From positions 1 to 64,000 of the forward strand of contig NZ_JANQCD010000012.1 of NCBI RefSeq assembly GCF_026672275.1: a stretch of 64,000 bases of DNA. Direction: 5' to 3'. The first letter of the stretch is position 1, and each line of letters starts with the position of its first letter. This DNA comes from Marinifilum sp. D737. GTDB lineage: Bacteria > Bacteroidota > Bacteroidia > Bacteroidales > Marinifilaceae. This document shows positions 1 through 9,272 of the stretch, one piece after another. The notes below the pieces were generated by a model. The model was not told the DNA's origin. It saw nothing but the letters and a program-made list of their open reading frames with translations, and made no database searches. A program made the position numbers and the translations under genes.

Positions 1-51
1 CCCGTTAGCGCCGATGGTACTGCAGAAATGTGGGAGAGTAGGTCGACGCCA
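1..51 (+). rRNA. rrf: 5S ribosomal RNA, 3' end only
   Basis: The first ~50 bases match the conserved 3' part of bacterial 5S rRNA: a GCCGATGGTACTGC segment followed by GTGGGAGAGTAGGTCG and the closing CGCC. The 5' part lies outside the window, so this is the tail of an rRNA operon running into the window. A strong terminator follows directly, and no tRNA lies between. The exact 3' end is good to a few bases. Confidence 0.88.
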
Positions 52-57
52 ACCTTT

Positions 58-95
58 AAAAGAGTCTTATTCCAAGAGGAGTGAGACTCTTTTTT
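58..95 (+). terminator. Rho-independent terminator of the rRNA operon
   Basis: AAAGAGTCT and AGACTCTTT form the arms of a hairpin around a ~16-base loop, followed by a T-run. It sits a few bases after the 5S end, where an rRNA operon terminator is expected. Confidence 0.85.
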
Positions 96-248
96 ATATG
101 CTCTGATTTTTATAAATCAATATCTAAATAACAATACTTGAAGTTTTAACAAGCTTCCGCTTACCTTGAATTTAGATTCATTAACTCACGCTTAAGGTTT
201 TTTAACCTATATTTTCAAACATTCTGTTTAAGTTCGTCTCAGTTTGTA

Positions 249-256
249 TATCTTTG
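249..256 (+). promoter_or_regulatory. -7 element (TATCTTTG) of the porin gene
   Basis: TATCTTTG fits the Bacteroidota -7 consensus TAnnTTTG and ends only six bases before the ATG at 263. If used, the mRNA would be leaderless or nearly so. No good -33 TTTG is visible at the right distance, so this rests on the -7 match alone. Confidence 0.4.
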
Positions 257-262
257 TACGCT

Positions 263-2236
263 ATGAAACAATATTTCATAATATTAGCTCTTGTATTTGG
301 ACTAAGCACCATTTCTTTTGCACAAAGAAAATTATCTGGTGCTAGCATTGGACCTGATGGAAAATCAATGTCTCAAAAATCAAAGAACGATGATTCTAAG
401 ATGTTGGATAGTCTGGGTTACAATGTTGAATCTGTAATCAAAACCTGGAAACTTACAGATATGAATTCTTCGGTGAAAGAATTCAAATTGGATACAGTAC
501 TCGGAGAAATCCAAAATTACAATCCGATCTATCGAAGAAGTATTTCTAATTCATATTTGGGAAATTTAGGAGCGGCTTATCAAAGCAATATTTACATCGA
601 TAGGGAAAAAGATGAGTTTTTATTTTTCGATGCGTATAGAGCTTATATGGACAAACCTGAGGATATTGTTTATTTTAATACAACCACTCCATACACCAGG
701 TTATTTTATGAAACTGGTGGACCAAAAGGACAATCGGAAAACTTATTAAAGGTTCTGCAAACACAAAATATTTCACCTAATTGGAACTTTGGTATTAAAT
801 ACGATTTAATTTCAAGTGATGGTCAGTATCAGAATCAGAGGACTAAATTATACGACCTAACTGTTTTCTCGAGTTACAAGAAGAGAAATTATGGAATGAA
901 TCTGGTTTTAAATATGAACCGCATCAGTGCAAATGAAAATGGTGGTGTTGTTAACGACGATTTAGTTACCGATGGTGATGAAGAACCTGAAAATATCCAA
1001 ATAAATTTAACCGAAGGGAAATCGAAATTGACAAATTTTAATTTGTTTATGAATCATTCCTATGGTATTGGTAAGGAAAGAGAAATAGTAATCGAAAAAG
1101 ATACAACTTATTCGTATGCTATTGATTTATTATATACTTTGAATTACGGGAAAAATAGTTGGCAGTTTAAGGATGAAAATCTGAATAAAGAATTTTATCC
1201 TAACTTTTTCTTGAATCAAAATTCAACTTTTGATAAGGTTGAACAAGCAATGGTTAAGAATACTTTTCAAATTGTTTTTAATGAGAATGAAAACAAATGG
1301 ATTCGCTTAGGAGCAAGATTTGGTATCGAAAGTGAGTTCTTGAAATATAATCTTAGAAGAAATGTATCTCAATACGCTTGGCAGCAAAAGGATGAAAATA
1401 TCCACAATAATCAACTTGTTGCAAGTTTATTTAGTTTATCTGGAAAATCTGTAAACTGGAAAGCAGTTGGTAAATTTGTGTTCGAAGGCTATCGCCAAAA
1501 TGATTTTGATTTGGATTATCAATTAACAAAATGGTTTGGTGAAAAGAATTCCGGGCATGGTTTTAAGCTTTCTGGTAGATTGGAATCGACTACTCCAAAT
1601 TACATTATGGAGAAGTACTACGGAAATCATCAGCAATGGGATTTAAAGCTTGACAAACAAACTGAATTACGTGCTGGTGTAGAATATTTTAATAAGAAAT
1701 ATAGGTTTAAAATTGGTGCAAATTTCAGTCAGATAGATAATTACACTTATTTTGGTTTGCAGGCAACACCTGAACAAGCCAGTAGTGGAATTTCTGTTTT
1801 AACAGGATATTTGCAGAAAAATTTCAAGTTAGGGAACTTTTATCTAAACCAAAGCTTGGTTGGTCAAAATAGTTCAAATGAGAAGGTCTTGCCACTTCCA
1901 ACTTTATCAATCTATAGTAATAACTATTATAAAAATGAATTCTTTAATGGTGCATTAGGCATACAAACTGGTGTATCGATACATTATAATACAAGTTTTT
2001 ACGCTCCGGATTATATGCCTGCTACCGGGCAGTTCTTTTTGCAGGATCAAAAGGAACTGGGGGATTATCCTAAGGTAAATGTGTACTTTAATTTTAGAAT
2101 AAAAAGGACACGTTTATTTGTCATGTATGAGCATGCAAACGCTTCTATTGGAAGTAAAAACTATTTTTCAGCACTTCATTATCCAATCAATCCGTCTATG
2201 CTGAAATACGGATTAATTTGGACTTTTTACAATTAA
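263..2236 (+). CDS. Putative outer-membrane porin (Porin_10-like)
   Basis: 657-aa protein, start taken at ATG 263 because it opens directly with a signal peptide (about 20 residues ending ISFAQ); the frame is open a little further upstream but only from a TTG. The rest is rich in Tyr, Asn, Phe and alternating polar/hydrophobic stretches typical of outer-membrane beta-barrels, and it ends in an aromatic residue plus Asn. The N-terminal block with YNPIYRRS and LGNLGAAYQ is the conserved start of the putative porin family seen across Bacteroidota (Porin_10). It is monocistronic, between the rRNA operon and an mltF-like gene. Substrate unknown; the barrel assignment is family knowledge plus composition. 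Confidence 0.75.
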   Translation: MKQYFIILALVFGLSTISFAQRKLSGASIGPDGKSMSQKSKNDDSKMLDSLGYNVESVIKTWKLTDMNSSVKEFKLDTVLGEIQNYNPIYRRSISNSYLGNLGAAYQSNIYIDREKDEFLFFDAYRAYMDKPEDIVYFNTTTPYTRLFYETGGPKGQSENLLKVLQTQNISPNWNFGIKYDLISSDGQYQNQRTKLYDLTVFSSYKKRNYGMNLVLNMNRISANENGGVVNDDLVTDGDEEPENIQINLTEGKSKLTNFNLFMNHSYGIGKEREIVIEKDTTYSYAIDLLYTLNYGKNSWQFKDENLNKEFYPNFFLNQNSTFDKVEQAMVKNTFQIVFNENENKWIRLGARFGIESEFLKYNLRRNVSQYAWQQKDENIHNNQLVASLFSLSGKSVNWKAVGKFVFEGYRQNDFDLDYQLTKWFGEKNSGHGFKLSGRLESTTPNYIMEKYYGNHQQWDLKLDKQTELRAGVEYFNKKYRFKIGANFSQIDNYTYFGLQATPEQASSGISVLTGYLQKNFKLGNFYLNQSLVGQNSSNEKVLPLPTLSIYSNNYYKNEFFNGALGIQTGVSIHYNTSFYAPDYMPATGQFFLQDQKELGDYPKVNVYFNFRIKRTRLFVMYEHANASIGSKNYFSALHYPINPSMLKYGLIWTFYN

Positions 2237-2327
2237 GAATTCTTAAAAGGAACCAAGAAGATAAATCAAATAATTCTTGGTTTAAGACCTGTTTATTTCT
2301 AATTTAATATTAGGAAGGGAGAATTTT

Positions 2328-3755
2328 ATGTCGCAATTTAAATACATAAAGCTACTTATACCTTTGATTTTCATGGTGTTTTTGCAAACTTGTAACCAGC
2401 AACGAAAGCTTGCGAAGTTACAAATGCAAGAGAAACCCATCGTAGAATTGAAGCATGTAAAGCTGCGTGGAAAACTAAGAGTGATTACCGATTATAATTC
2501 TACTAACTATTTTATTTACAAAGGTAGAACTATGGGTTTTCAGTATGAAATGCTGAGAGCTTTAGCTAAGCATTTAAATGTTAAGCTTGATTTGACGGTA
2601 AGTAATGATTTGGTTTCTTCTTTTGAAGCTTTGGAACGTGGTGATGTTGATTTACTAGGTATGAATTTGGCAGTGACAGGAGATAGGGTAGAGAGGTTTA
2701 ACTTTACTGTACCTCATAGTCAATCACGTCAAGTATTAATACAAATTAATGATTCTACTCGTCCTGTTGGATATGTGAGTGAAAAATCACAATTATTTGG
2801 CAAGCAAATTCACGTCCCGAAAGGATCTTCGTTTGAGGAAAGGTTGAATAGAATATCGAATACTGGAAATGATGAGATTCAGATTGTTCCTGTGGATCAA
2901 ATGGAGGTAGAGGAATTAATTTCTAAAGTAGCAAATAGAGAAATTTCCTATACGATTGCCGACGAGAATGTTGCAATGGTGAACCAGACTTATTATCCAA
3001 ATATTGATATTCGAACACATTTGAGTGAGCCACAAAATTTAGCATGGGCTTTGCGAAAAGGAACCGATGAGCTTACCAAAGATATTAATATGTGGTTGAT
3101 TGATTTCCAGAAAACAAGGGAATACAGAATCATTTATAGAAAATATTTTAAAAGTAGCAGAATTGAAGAGATGCTTCAAAGTGAATACTTTACTTTAAAA
3201 AGTGGTAAGATATCTGAATATGATGATTTGCTAAAGAAAAATGCAAAACTGATTGATTGGGATTGGAGATTGTTATCGGCCTTGGTTTATCAAGAATCAA
3301 ACTTTAATCCTAAAGCACGTTCGTGGGTTGGAGCTTTTGGTTTGATGCAATTAATGCCTGAAACAGCATATCGATACGATGTTGATTCTTTATCAACTCC
3401 TCAGGAAAATGTGGAGGCTGGTGTGAAGCACTTAAAATATTTAGAGGCTAAACTCGATAAAACATTGGAAGACAAAACTGATAAGTTAGAATTTTTATTG
3501 GCTTCGTATAATGTTGGTTTGGGACATATTCTTGATGCACGAAGATTAGCGCAAAAGAATGGTAAGAACCCAGATCAATGGAAAGGTAGTGTTGATTATT
3601 ATTTATTGAATAAATCAAAGCCTGAATTCTTTAATGATCCGGTGGTAAAGTATGGATACTGTCGTGGACAAGAACCTTATTGGTATGTAATTAAGATCTT
3701 AGATCGCTACAAGCACTACAAAAATATGGCTTTAACGGATCAAAGCAGCTCTTAA
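2328..3755 (+). CDS. mltF: MltF-like lytic transglycosylase (SBP_bac_3 + SLT)
   Basis: 475-aa predicted lipoprotein (lipobox FLQTC, Cys22) with two domains. Residues ~45-275 resemble a family 3 periplasmic solute-binding domain (GFQYEMLRALA, then GDVDLLGMNLAVTGDR). Residues ~300-440 are a soluble lytic transglycosylase domain with catalytic Glu323 in YQESNFNP, then GAFGLMQLMPETA and the late ASYNVG motif. This is the arrangement of MltF, which cleaves peptidoglycan glycan strands to 1,6-anhydromuropeptides and in which the N-terminal domain regulates activity by binding muropeptides. The enzyme should sit in the periplasm anchored to a membrane. Its last 24 bases overlap the end of the convergent NUDIX gene. 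Confidence 0.88.
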   Translation: MSQFKYIKLLIPLIFMVFLQTCNQQRKLAKLQMQEKPIVELKHVKLRGKLRVITDYNSTNYFIYKGRTMGFQYEMLRALAKHLNVKLDLTVSNDLVSSFEALERGDVDLLGMNLAVTGDRVERFNFTVPHSQSRQVLIQINDSTRPVGYVSEKSQLFGKQIHVPKGSSFEERLNRISNTGNDEIQIVPVDQMEVEELISKVANREISYTIADENVAMVNQTYYPNIDIRTHLSEPQNLAWALRKGTDELTKDINMWLIDFQKTREYRIIYRKYFKSSRIEEMLQSEYFTLKSGKISEYDDLLKKNAKLIDWDWRLLSALVYQESNFNPKARSWVGAFGLMQLMPETAYRYDVDSLSTPQENVEAGVKHLKYLEAKLDKTLEDKTDKLEFLLASYNVGLGHILDARRLAQKNGKNPDQWKGSVDYYLLNKSKPEFFNDPVVKYGYCRGQEPYWYVIKILDRYKHYKNMALTDQSSS

Positions 3756-4391
3756 GAATACCTCTCGTAATTCAGATAAAATCATTGCAGTAGCTCCCCA
3801 TACTTTGTGTCCCTTGGCATTGAAATATGGGGCGTTTATTGTGAGACCATTTTTGGTAAAACTAAATTTTGAAATATTTTCTTTAGATAGAAGTTGCTGT
3901 ACAGGCATTTCGATAACTTCTTCCACTTCAAAAGGGTTCATTTTGAAATCAGGTCGTTGCTTGCAATAGCCTAAAACAGGAAGTACCATAAAATTGCTTA
4001 CAGGAATATACAATTCAGTTAAGAATCCCAATATTTTAATTTTTTTGCAATCAACACCCAGTTCTTCGTTCGTTTCACGAATTGCAGTAACGGTTCTGTT
4101 GGAATCGCTCTCTTCATACTTTCCACCAGGTAAACTAATTTGGCCACTATGACTGGTGTTTCCCGAAGTTCTCTTGATAAATGGAAGGTACAATTGACCA
4201 TCTTTCGGATAGAAGAGTAATAGAACACTACTGTCTCTGGCAATAGAAGGATCACTTGTTTTTAGAGCATGTTCACGAATTGAAGGCGACATTATTTTTT
4301 GAGCACCAAATCCTGGAAGACCATTATTTAGCTCATTATTTAATTGTTGTGTGAATTGTTCTAAATCAAATGTTGTATCTAATAAACTCAT
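3732..4391 (-). CDS. NUDIX hydrolase, CoA pyrophosphatase type
   Basis: 219 aa from ATG 4391; the frame extends five codons upstream to a TTG, but AAAGGATT lies just before the ATG and supports the shorter form. The NUDIX helix is visible as GGKYEESDSN followed by TAIRETNEELG. The spaced Asp in ESDS and the LPGGK lead-in are typical of the CoA-diphosphatase branch (NudL/YeaB-like), which splits coenzyme A into 4'-phosphopantetheine and 3',5'-ADP; the exact substrate cannot be proved from sequence. It converges with mltF with a 24-base overlap of coding ends, so neither gene has room for a private terminator here. Confidence 0.82.
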   Translation of the reverse strand: MSLLDTTFDLEQFTQQLNNELNNGLPGFGAQKIMSPSIREHALKTSDPSIARDSSVLLLFYPKDGQLYLPFIKRTSGNTSHSGQISLPGGKYEESDSNRTVTAIRETNEELGVDCKKIKILGFLTELYIPVSNFMVLPVLGYCKQRPDFKMNPFEVEEVIEMPVQQLLSKENISKFSFTKNGLTINAPYFNAKGHKVWGATAMILSELREVFLRAALIR

Positions 4392-4476
4392 ATAATCCTT
4401 TTTCAAATCTTACTTAAAGATAGAAATAAAGTTTCCCCAAGCTGAAAAAAAAAGATTAAACTTTAAGGAAATTCAT

Positions 4477-4502
4477 TAAAAAACCCGGCTACTAGCCGGG
4501 TT
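4477..4502 (-). terminator. Terminator of gatE-gatD
   Basis: A GC-rich hairpin (AACCCGGCTA / TAGCCGGGTT) followed on the minus strand by six T. It lies four bases after the gatD stop codon. Confidence 0.9.
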
Positions 4503-4506
4503 CAAA

Positions 4507-5889
4507 TTATTTTCTAAAATTCTTAACAAATTGTTCTACCTCAGGTACACCTCCCTGGTAAAGTAAATATCCATTGTATGGTTCGCGTTTCGTGGTTTCA
4601 TCATTAATTGGTGTTTCCATGATATCGATAACCTCTTGTCTATCGTTAGTTTGACCAAGAGCCCAACCCAATTTAATATATGCAGCTTCAGGTAACATAT
4701 TATCCAATGGTACTACGCCCATTGCCATTAAATCTCTACCTGTATCATATACAAACATATGAGTATAACCCCAAAGTGTTTGTACAGTCATAAATATATG
4801 AACACCTTTTTCAACTGCTCTTTTTAAAGCAGGATAAACTGGCTTGTTAACGTGCCCAAGTCCGGTTCCTGCAATAATAATTCCTTTGTATCCGCAATCA
4901 ACCAATGCATCGATTACATCGGGTTGCATGTTCGGATAATAGTAAACGATGGTTACTTTTTCTTCGAAATAGGGAAGAATCTTAACATTCTTATCCTTTC
5001 GGCGATGATTGTATTTTTTCTTAATTGCCTTAACACCTTTTCGCGTAACGGTTGCCAATGGTGTGTCTCCTAATGTCCTAAAAGTGGAACGGTAACTCGA
5101 ATGCATTTTTCGAACTCTTGTGCCTCTGTGAAGGAATCCATACTCATCCGAAGTAGGACCAAACATACACACCATCACTTCTGCTATATCGCCGTGACCT
5201 GCTGCAATTGCTGAATGCATTAAATTTAAAGCAGCATCAGAAGAAGGTCTGTCTGATGATCGTTGTGATCCAACCAAAACCACGGGTACAGGTAAATTCT
5301 GTACCATATAGGTAAGTGCAGCTGCTGTATGGTGAAGTGTATCGGTTCCGTGGGCAATAATGATTCCATCAACTCCATTTTCTATTTCCTTGCCAATGGC
5401 AATGGCTAAAGAGATGTATTGCTGTGGTCCCATGTTCTCACTGAATACGGCAAAAACTTTCTCGGTAGTTAAGTTACAGATGTCTGCCAATTCGGGAACA
5501 GAACCATACAATTCACCTGGCGAAAAGGCTGGAATAACCGCACCGGTTCTATAGTCAAGGCGAGAAGCAATGGTTCCGCCAGTACCAAATAATTTTACCT
5601 TTGGCTGTCCTTCGGTGTAAGGAAATTCTTTTTCAGGAACTTTGTAATTGGCTTTTTTATAGCCTGTTTCCTTCATTTTCTTAATGGTAGTAATATTGAT
5701 ACCAATGTTATAGCCAGTATCAATTTTTAAAACGATATGTTGATCGTCATCATTTTCGGCACGTGGTAAAATTGTGCCATCAAACTCACCTCTGGTTGTT
5801 ACAATATGAGTTTTTCCCCATACTCTTACATTATACTTTTTGAGGGTTTCCAGAGCATCACCCTTATATCCTTGAAAAAGATCTTCCAT
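4507..5889 (-). CDS. gatD: Glu-tRNA(Gln) amidotransferase subunit D (archaeal type)
   Basis: 460 aa, close to archaeal GatD length. After an N-terminal ~95-residue region comes an L-asparaginase-like domain with the two catalytic threonine motifs: GTGGTIAS at ~102-109 and HGTDTLHHTAA at ~180-190. The first domain is what separates GatD from plain asparaginases. GatD releases ammonia from a glutamine or asparagine donor and passes it to GatE to convert Glu-tRNA(Gln) to Gln-tRNA(Gln). Its ATG overlaps the gatE stop codon (TAATG), indicating translational coupling. The pair is described mainly from Archaea; see findings. The only real alternative, a stand-alone asparaginase, is argued against by gatE next door. 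Confidence 0.92.
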   Translation of the reverse strand: MEDLFQGYKGDALETLKKYNVRVWGKTHIVTTRGEFDGTILPRAENDDDQHIVLKIDTGYNIGINITTIKKMKETGYKKANYKVPEKEFPYTEGQPKVKLFGTGGTIASRLDYRTGAVIPAFSPGELYGSVPELADICNLTTEKVFAVFSENMGPQQYISLAIAIGKEIENGVDGIIIAHGTDTLHHTAAALTYMVQNLPVPVVLVGSQRSSDRPSSDAALNLMHSAIAAGHGDIAEVMVCMFGPTSDEYGFLHRGTRVRKMHSSYRSTFRTLGDTPLATVTRKGVKAIKKKYNHRRKDKNVKILPYFEEKVTIVYYYPNMQPDVIDALVDCGYKGIIIAGTGLGHVNKPVYPALKRAVEKGVHIFMTVQTLWGYTHMFVYDTGRDLMAMGVVPLDNMLPEAAYIKLGWALGQTNDRQEVIDIMETPINDETTKREPYNGYLLYQGGVPEVEQFVKNFRK

Positions 5890-7862
5890 TATTGTAATCG
5901 TTTATCGATGATTTCTCTTAAATCTCTTAACTCAATATTGCCAATAGCTTGCTTGTGAAGTTGACCCATAATCCAGTTTGCAGCTTCTTCTTTATCATCT
6001 GTTTTTCTGATATCACGGTATTTCTCTGCTAAGAAATCTATTGGAGCAGCCAATTCATCCAAGCTTCGCTTTTTAAATTTTAAAGCGGTTAGCATAGAGT
6101 TAAATTCCATGCTTGGATGTTGGAACAATATTGGAAGTAGGTATTTTGCAATATTAATGTGCAGACCTTTTTCTCGTATGAACTTAAATAGTCCTATCAA
6201 TTTTCGGTAATTGAAATCATTATGTGCCTTTTGTTTTCCAATAATATTTTTGTAGGTATGGCCAAAGAAGATTGCAACACGTTTAGGATCGAATTTAAAG
6301 CGTTCGCAAACCTCTTCAATTATGGGGAAGATATTCTTACTTAAAATGAAATGGTAAGCATCGGCAGGTACTCCCCATTTGCTAAGTAATTCTATTCTTT
6401 CAGAAATATCTTGAGGTAAATCTTTCCCTAATTTTTCAATATATTCATCTGATAATGGAATTGGACAGGAATCAGTATCAGGATACATTCTATCGGCGCC
6501 AGGAAGTACTCTTTCGAAAATGCTTGTACCGTTTGGAAGTGATTTTCTGGTTTCATTAGGTACTCCATCAAAAATCATTTCACAACGTTCAACCACTGTT
6601 TCTATAGCTGTTTCCATGTCCTCTTCCGGACCCCAAATAATGATTTGTGCATCATTACTTTTTGCATTAAGATGTGTGCGAATCGTAGCAAAATCCTGAT
6701 CAGAAATGCTTAGATTTTCTTGCTCCGAATGAAGCATATTAGGTTTTTCGATACAAGCAATCACTTTTAATCTTTGAGAGATTTCATCAGCAAAAACTTG
6801 ATCTGGTTGCGTGAAATGAGAAAAGAAACCTTTGAATTCAGGGATATTGATGGCGATAATTTTATGCTTTTTCTCTTTGCATTCAACCAATGGCAGGTAA
6901 GTAAATTGAAATTCATGTGGATCCAATTCCATATGATTCACTTGCCACTTTTCCTTTTTGATTCTCTCTAATAATAGTTTTCGGATATGTAACAAAGCCC
7001 ATTGACGGAATGCTTCGTTGTGAGAAAGTTCTGGAATCCATTTGTTGTGAGCGACTCCTTTTATTTCTACTCTGGAACCACCTCGGCAACTTACATTTAC
7101 ATCTTCGCGTCCGGCACCCATTCCTGTCCGAACCAAACCGGTGCTTCTGTTTAAGAAACGAATGTATTCAGCAGCTTCTCTTAATTCATCTGGGCTTACT
7201 AGTTCCGGAGCAGTAACGGTTTCGATTAGAGGCATTCCCAAACGATCGGTTTTGTACCATCTTTCGTGGCCAATATCCGCAATCTCTCGGCAAGAATCCT
7301 CTTCTATACTAAGTTGTATCAGGTTTACCTTTTTATTTCGGAGTTGAATATGGCCATTTACGCCAAGAATTGCCGTACGTTGAAATCCTGTAGGAATACT
7401 TCCATCCAAATATTGCTTTCGGGTGATGTGAACTTCGCCAACCACATTTAGTTTGCTAAGCAAAGATATTTTTAGAGCAATTTCTAAAGCTTCCGGGTTA
7501 ATTTTAAATGGAGGAGTATCATCAACTTCGTAGGTACATGCAGTTTCGTTGTTGATTCGATAAATGATGTTCTTACGGGTTTTAAATTCCATAAGAGCTG
7601 TTCCATCGTATCCACCTAATTCGCTCATGGCAGGACGCATGTGGCGAATTACTTCGGCATCGTAATCTCCGTTTTTTTGAAATACGCCGCAAGGGCAATG
7701 GCAAAACAACTTCTCTTTTGTGGCAAGTTGTTGATGAACTTCTAAACCCGACTTAAATCCAATTCTACGATAGTCTTCAGGCGTGGCGAGCCTTCTGTCT
7801 ACATAGCCAATTTGTTGTCGGGTGAGTTCATAGTTTTGTTTGGGTGTAATTTTAGTACTCAT
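5889..7862 (-). CDS. gatE: Glu-tRNA(Gln) amidotransferase subunit E (archaeal type)
   Basis: 657 aa. The N-terminal half is the GatB/GatE catalytic cradle, seen in GLEVHQQLATKEKLFCHCPC, in YEVDDTPP and in the block around LSIEEDSCREI and DRLGMPLIETVT. The middle part carries the AspRS-like GAD insert that distinguishes GatE from GatB (the region with IACIEKPNMLHSEQ), and the C-terminus is a YqeY-like helical tail. The Cys-rich CHCPC segment could bind zinc. GatE binds Glu-tRNA(Gln), activates the glutamyl group with ATP and amidates it using ammonia from GatD. First gene of the two-gene unit; 92 bp separate it from the DUF2059 gene upstream, so it may have its own promoter or be read from the CPBP operon. 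Confidence 0.92.
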   Translation of the reverse strand: MSTKITPKQNYELTRQQIGYVDRRLATPEDYRRIGFKSGLEVHQQLATKEKLFCHCPCGVFQKNGDYDAEVIRHMRPAMSELGGYDGTALMEFKTRKNIIYRINNETACTYEVDDTPPFKINPEALEIALKISLLSKLNVVGEVHITRKQYLDGSIPTGFQRTAILGVNGHIQLRNKKVNLIQLSIEEDSCREIADIGHERWYKTDRLGMPLIETVTAPELVSPDELREAAEYIRFLNRSTGLVRTGMGAGREDVNVSCRGGSRVEIKGVAHNKWIPELSHNEAFRQWALLHIRKLLLERIKKEKWQVNHMELDPHEFQFTYLPLVECKEKKHKIIAINIPEFKGFFSHFTQPDQVFADEISQRLKVIACIEKPNMLHSEQENLSISDQDFATIRTHLNAKSNDAQIIIWGPEEDMETAIETVVERCEMIFDGVPNETRKSLPNGTSIFERVLPGADRMYPDTDSCPIPLSDEYIEKLGKDLPQDISERIELLSKWGVPADAYHFILSKNIFPIIEEVCERFKFDPKRVAIFFGHTYKNIIGKQKAHNDFNYRKLIGLFKFIREKGLHINIAKYLLPILFQHPSMEFNSMLTALKFKKRSLDELAAPIDFLAEKYRDIRKTDDKEEAANWIMGQLHKQAIGNIELRDLREIIDKRLQ

Positions 7863-7954
7863 TTCGGGTTAAATTAGTAACCCTAAAAAGTACATATTAT
7901 TCATGGTACAAGAAATGATAAATGACAGGTTTACAATCTAAAACTCATATAAAA

Positions 7955-8440
7955 TTATGGCGTAAATGGTAATCTTATTTTAAATCCCTTGCTTTGTATG
8001 TCTTCATGAATTCTTCTTCCGACTTCTTGCCCCCAGATCATTCCGACCTGCATACTTTCTGCTGTAATAGCAGGAATTTTTTGAGCAATTCTTCTGCCAG
8101 CATCCGATTCAAAAAAAGCAATCATTGCTTTTACATCTTCGTGTGTTAGATTTTTTCGGTAAATGGGAACAATCATATCATATAAATCATCAAAAGAAGT
8201 TTTTAAAAATTCAGCTTCTGTTTTTTCCCAATAACTTGCCGGAATATTTGATTCTTGCGATTTAAAATGTTCAATCATGGTTTTGATTGATTGTTTGAAG
8301 CTATTTGCCGATCCATTTACCTGAAAAAGATGTTTTACATCTTTTGCATATTCATCGTCATTTGCACCTTGATTGGCAAAACAAGTGCTCGCTGTAAAGA
8401 GTAGCATCAATAAAAGTACCTTGGTCCCTATGATTTTCAT
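7955..8440 (-). CDS. DUF2059 secreted protein
   Basis: 161 aa with a signal peptide (about 22 residues, ending CFANQ). The mature part has the two-helix pattern of DUF2059: a block with YDMIVPIYRKNLTHEDVKAMIAFF, then ESDAGRRIAQKIPAI. The function of the domain is unknown; it usually follows a signal peptide, as here. It is the third gene of an apparent CPBP-beta-lactamase-DUF2059 unit, 24 bp after the beta-lactamase stop codon. Periplasmic location is inferred. Confidence 0.8.
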   Translation of the reverse strand: MKIIGTKVLLLMLLFTASTCFANQGANDDEYAKDVKHLFQVNGSANSFKQSIKTMIEHFKSQESNIPASYWEKTEAEFLKTSFDDLYDMIVPIYRKNLTHEDVKAMIAFFESDAGRRIAQKIPAITAESMQVGMIWGQEVGRRIHEDIQSKGFKIRLPFTP

Positions 8441-8464
8441 TGCTTTGTATTTTGGTTTAGTAGG

Positions 8465-9268
8465 TTATTCCCTTGTCAAATTTAAAACTTTTAGAATATC
8501 TGTTGTTATTTGTTTCCGATATTTGGCTTCATCTGATGAATTGATATCCATATTTAAGGCAAAAAAGTAGACATTTTCCTTGTTTTCAAGATAACCGACA
8601 TACCAACCAATTTCTTGTTCGATGCGTGCCGCCCATCCTGTTTTGGCTCTAATTGAATACTCATCTGTTTGTTCTACAAGTAAAATCTTCTTTACAGTTT
8701 CCTGATTTTTCTTTTGAAAGGGCAATTGGTTTAAATACAATCTTTTTAGGAAATCAATTTGTTGATTAGGCGTGATTCGGATATCTCCATTCAACCAGAA
8801 AAGATCAATTTTTCCTCCAATGTTTTTGTTTCCGTAATCAGCTTTTTCAACCCAATATTTCATTCGCTTTTCACCAATTTGTCTTGCCAAATCCTGGTAA
8901 AACCAAACAACAGAATTTTTTATTCCGGATGCCAGGTTATGATCCTGATTCCACGATTCAATAAAACGTTTTTTTCCATCCCATTTAATTATCTCATTTT
9001 CGTCTTTAATTACTTCTGTTTCCAGTGCAATCATCGAATTAATGATTTTAAAGGTGGATGCGGGAAGGAAGGCAGAATCCAATCGTGCAGGATTGTATGC
9101 CAGTGATTTATTATTTTTAAAATCATGAATAATAAAACAACCATTCACGTTTGCCTGTTCGAATATTTCTTGTAGGGCATTTGCTTTGTATGCATCAAGA
9201 ATGGATTCTTGTTGCTTTGTACAAGAAAAGAGTATAACTGATAGGAATAAGAATAGAACCTTTTTCAT
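8465..9268 (-). CDS. Class D (OXA-type) beta-lactamase, predicted lipoprotein
   Basis: 267 aa. All class D signatures are present: the STFK active-site tetrad at 71-74 (Ser71 nucleophile, Lys74 the residue normally carbamylated), SVV at 119-121, YGN at 145-147, the FWLNG segment near 157-161 and KTG at 209-211. The N-terminus has a lipobox (LFSC, Cys16), so the enzyme is probably membrane-anchored rather than soluble. Length matches the family. The start lies four bases after the CPBP protease stop codon, so the two are co-transcribed. Base composition and neighbours look native, with no mobile element nearby, which argues for an intrinsic rather than recently acquired gene. Substrate range cannot be told from sequence; a BlaR1/MecR1-type sensor-domain origin is less likely because no membrane part precedes it. 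Confidence 0.9.
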   Translation of the reverse strand: MKKVLFLFLSVILFSCTKQQESILDAYKANALQEIFEQANVNGCFIIHDFKNNKSLAYNPARLDSAFLPASTFKIINSMIALETEVIKDENEIIKWDGKKRFIESWNQDHNLASGIKNSVVWFYQDLARQIGEKRMKYWVEKADYGNKNIGGKIDLFWLNGDIRITPNQQIDFLKRLYLNQLPFQKKNQETVKKILLVEQTDEYSIRAKTGWAARIEQEIGWYVGYLENKENVYFFALNMDINSSDEAKYRKQITTDILKVLNLTRE

Positions 9269-9272
9269 AGCC

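Noticed and set aside
1-254. tRNA gene after the 5S rRNA
   Set aside because: No cloverleaf or GGTTCGAATCC-type segment between the 5S end and the porin gene.
8759-9106. 115-codon plus-strand frame inside the beta-lactamase gene
   Set aside because: Antisense shadow; the minus strand has all class D motifs.
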